Origin: UBA1081 sp045535305
GTDB taxonomy: Bacteria; Bacillota; Clostridia; Oscillospirales; Acutalibacteraceae
Assembly (NCBI GenBank): GCA_045535305.1
Contig: JAZSLJ010000026.1
Location: 1-32,908, forward strand
Direction: 5' to 3'
DNA length: 32,908 nt
The notes under the pieces were generated by a model that worked only from the letters and a program-made list of their open reading frames with translations, was not told the DNA's origin and did no database searches. Shown piece by piece: positions 31,242-32,908 of the stretch; the first letter of the stretch is position 1; each line of letters begins with the position of its first letter. Position numbers and translations under genes: made by a program.

Positions 31242-31943
31242 CTATGTTTCTATAAGCTTTAAATTATTTTCTCTGAATATTTTTTTAAACTGTTTCAATG
31301 TTTCATCACAAACAAATCCGTTTTTTATCTTATATTCTTCAGTCCACTTCTCTTTTCCGTATTCGTGGTACGTTAAAAATTCAAATACAGTATTGCCTGT
31401 GTTAAACCGTGAAAAATATTTTGCAAATTCTTCGGGATATTCTGTGTTTATTCTGTTTATCAAAGGTATTCTGATATGTTGTTGTCTTAGATTTTTGCAG
31501 TTATTTTCAAAATTCCTTTTTACGATACTATTTCCGACTCCTGTATACTTTTTAAGCATTTCATCGTCATAATGCTTAAAATCCATTATAAGATAATCAA
31601 CATACTCCAACAATTCTGTGAGTTTTGGGTGTGTTCCGTTTGTTTCGATACAGGTGTGGATGTTTTCTTTTTTCAACAATTTCAGAAGCTCTTTAAGTTC
31701 TTCAAACTGCGTTGTGGCTTCTCCGCCGGTGAAGGTAACTCCACCGCCTGAAAAAAACATAAGCCTGCTGTTTTTACATTCGTTAAATATTTCTTCAACG
31801 CTGTATTCTTTTCCGCCGTAAAAATCCATACCCTCAGGATTTGAGCACCAGATGCATCGCATATTACAGCCCTGCAAGTGATATACCAGTCTGTTGCCCG
31901 GACCATCCTGTCCGAAATTAAAACCTTTTTGAAATATTTTCAC
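31242..31943 (-). CDS. Radical SAM glycyl-radical-enzyme activase (short form)
   Basis: The 233-residue protein has the cluster motif CxxxCxxC at Cys26, 30 and 33 (GCNMRCIWCSNPEG), the SAM-binding GGE at 73-75 (GGGVTFTGGEA) and ETNGTHP, YLIMDFKH. It should abstract hydrogen from Gly746 of the next gene's product. Only about 30 residues separate the cluster from the GGE region, so the extra two-cluster ferredoxin insert of most dehydratase-type activases is absent; the length is like PflA. The start is GTG at 31943 with AGAGGTGAT upstream. Its stop lies 10 bases before the enzyme's ATG. Confidence 0.9.
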   Translation of the reverse strand: MKIFQKGFNFGQDGPGNRLVYHLQGCNMRCIWCSNPEGMDFYGGKEYSVEEIFNECKNSRLMFFSGGGVTFTGGEATTQFEELKELLKLLKKENIHTCIETNGTHPKLTELLEYVDYLIMDFKHYDDEMLKKYTGVGNSIVKRNFENNCKNLRQQHIRIPLINRINTEYPEEFAKYFSRFNTGNTVFEFLTYHEYGKEKWTEEYKIKNGFVCDETLKQFKKIFRENNLKLIET

Positions 31944-31968
31944 ACCATATCACCTCTTATCTGATTCT

Positions 31969-32025
31969 ATTATACATTACATATATAAACATAAAATTGA
32001 CAAAAGAGAAAAAAAGATGTAAAAT
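31969..32025. promoter_or_regulatory. Divergent promoters between the activase operon and the AraC gene
   Basis: On the plus strand TTGACA (31997-32002), a 17-base spacer and TAAAAT (32020-32025) form a good promoter for the regulator. On the minus strand a -10 TATAAT (31969-31974) has no good -35 at the right distance, as expected for a promoter needing an activator such as AraC. The gap is 110 bases. Confidence 0.7.
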
Positions 32026-32053
32026 AAAGTAAATTGATTTTGGGAGTGATTTT

Positions 32054-32830
32054 GTGAAGAACATCTTTGATATAAACTTAAAATGCAGCGTAAATGAGGC
32101 AAACATTAATTTTTATGCCAATCCTTTCGTACATCCAAAAAGGACTATGCGCGAATATGATTTTATTTATATGTTGCATGGAGAATGGAAATTAGGACAA
32201 AATGATGAGGTTTTTGAATTAAAAAAGGATTCCCTTTTGATACTTGCTGCAAATACCTGCCATTTTGGAATCAGTCCGTGCAGTGCAAATACAAAAACTA
32301 TGTATTTTCATGTTTTGTGCGAAGGAGACATCGCAGATGACAAAATATGCATCGAAAGTCTTACTGATGCCTCTGTAAACAAAAACATCAGGAAATGCTT
32401 TTTGAATATCGTAAATTCAAAGCTTTCGCAAAACCAGGAAAAAGCAGATTTGTATTTCAAGCTGCTATTATGCGAATTAAAAGAAAATAACACCCACACA
32501 TCAGATTCAGACACCGCAACAAAAATAAGAACAATTATTCACAACAACCCCGAAAAGTTCTTTTCAAACAAAGACCTCGCCACAATGATAAACGTGTCTG
32601 TCAAAACTGCAGAAAACAAGTTCAAAGCTATGTTTAATACTACAATACATAAATATATTCTCGATTTTAAGATTAACGAGGCAATATCGTATTTTGAAAA
32701 GTTTCCCGAAATCAGCATCAAAGAAACTGCGTACAACTTAGGATTTTATGACGAGTATCATTTCAGTAAGCAATTCAAAAAAATAACAGGATTATCTCCA
32801 AGAGAATACAGAAAAAAAGAATGGACCTGA
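32054..32830 (+). CDS. AraC family transcriptional regulator
   Basis: The 258-residue protein has an N-terminal cupin-like sensor (about 15-110: FIYMLHGEWKLGQNDEVFEL). A C-terminal double helix-turn-helix (about 158-258) has SNKDLATMINVSVKTAENKFKA-type first helix pair and IKETAYNLGFYDEYHFSKQF then KKITGLSPREYR. Translation starts at GTG (32054) with GGGAGTGAT upstream. Divergent transcription from the activase, glycyl radical enzyme and rhamnose genes implies it is their sugar-responsive activator; L-rhamnose or a breakdown product is the likely ligand. Confidence 0.93.
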   Translation: MKNIFDINLKCSVNEANINFYANPFVHPKRTMREYDFIYMLHGEWKLGQNDEVFELKKDSLLILAANTCHFGISPCSANTKTMYFHVLCEGDIADDKICIESLTDASVNKNIRKCFLNIVNSKLSQNQEKADLYFKLLLCELKENNTHTSDSDTATKIRTIIHNNPEKFFSNKDLATMINVSVKTAENKFKAMFNTTIHKYILDFKINEAISYFEKFPEISIKETAYNLGFYDEYHFSKQFKKITGLSPREYRKKEWT

Positions 32831-32908
32831 GTATAATCAAGTTGAGTTTTTTTTTTTTTAAAATCTTTTCCACGTTTTAATTCTTCATCAATATTTAAGC
32901 AAATGTAT
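32831..32908 (+). other. Tail with T-run after the AraC gene
   Basis: A run of 13 T (about 32848-32860) follows the stop by about 20 bases. The preceding sequence offers only a very short stem (TCAA/TTGA), so this is at best a weak terminator. No gene start is seen before the window ends. Confidence 0.3.

Noticed and set aside
32831..32908. Strong terminator after the AraC gene
   Set aside because: A long T-run exists but no adequate stem precedes it.

Overview
The window looks like a chromosomal segment of a low-to-moderate GC anaerobic Clostridia-type Firmicute, probably a gut Oscillospirales/Ruminococcaceae relative. Support: AGGAGG-type ribosome binding sites almost everywhere, Gram-positive sigma-A promoters, an L10-leader attenuator, a C-terminal IPQTG sortase signal, Bacillus-type LexA boxes, an oxygen-sensitive glycyl radical enzyme, and glycan-degrading gene content. 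The taxon is inferred; no rRNA or tRNA gene is visible.

Layout. (1) 1-4305, minus strand: the ribosomal/transcription block rpmG-secE-nusG-rplK-rplA, then rplJ-rplL behind their own promoter and L10 leader. It ends in a strong terminator and is followed by the start of an unrelated ORF rather than rpoB. NusG carries an unusually long insertion. (2) 4489-11138, minus: glycogen phosphorylase, a GH13 alpha-glucan hydrolase and a secreted SGNH/sialate-type acetylesterase. (3) 11264-11976, minus: a sortase-anchored acidic surface protein with a 12-residue repeat. (4) 12161-17074, plus: a 56-residue orphan protein, two tandem M42 metallopeptidases, a GNAT acetyltransferase and a GHL6-type glycosidase. 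(5) 17260-18709, minus: nitroreductase, DUF1294 membrane protein, cytidylate-kinase-like protein. (6) 18863-22230: a PfkB (KDG-kinase-like) gene plus an HD nucleotidase on minus, diverging from a GPH-family sugar transporter on plus. (7) 22514-24204, plus: a solitary MazF toxin and a Y-family DNA polymerase with two LexA-like boxes. (8) 24400-32830: an L-rhamnose-type operon on minus (radical SAM activase, glycyl radical enzyme, FGGY kinase, ManA, RhaA, RhaD) diverging from an AraC regulator.

Four copies (about 121-137 bp) of one palindromic repeat family, and a fifth element with the same ends but a different core, are scattered through the window. All five lie at 3' ends of genes, and in the four typical copies an element end overlaps a stop codon. 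This repeat family and the atypical glycyl radical enzyme/activase pair in the rhamnose operon are the two most interesting signals.

The genes suggest a saccharolytic lifestyle: glycogen/starch breakdown, deacetylation of glycans, possible uronate (KDG) use and deoxysugar (rhamnose) fermentation. All calls come from reading sequence and recalling family motifs; no database search was run.
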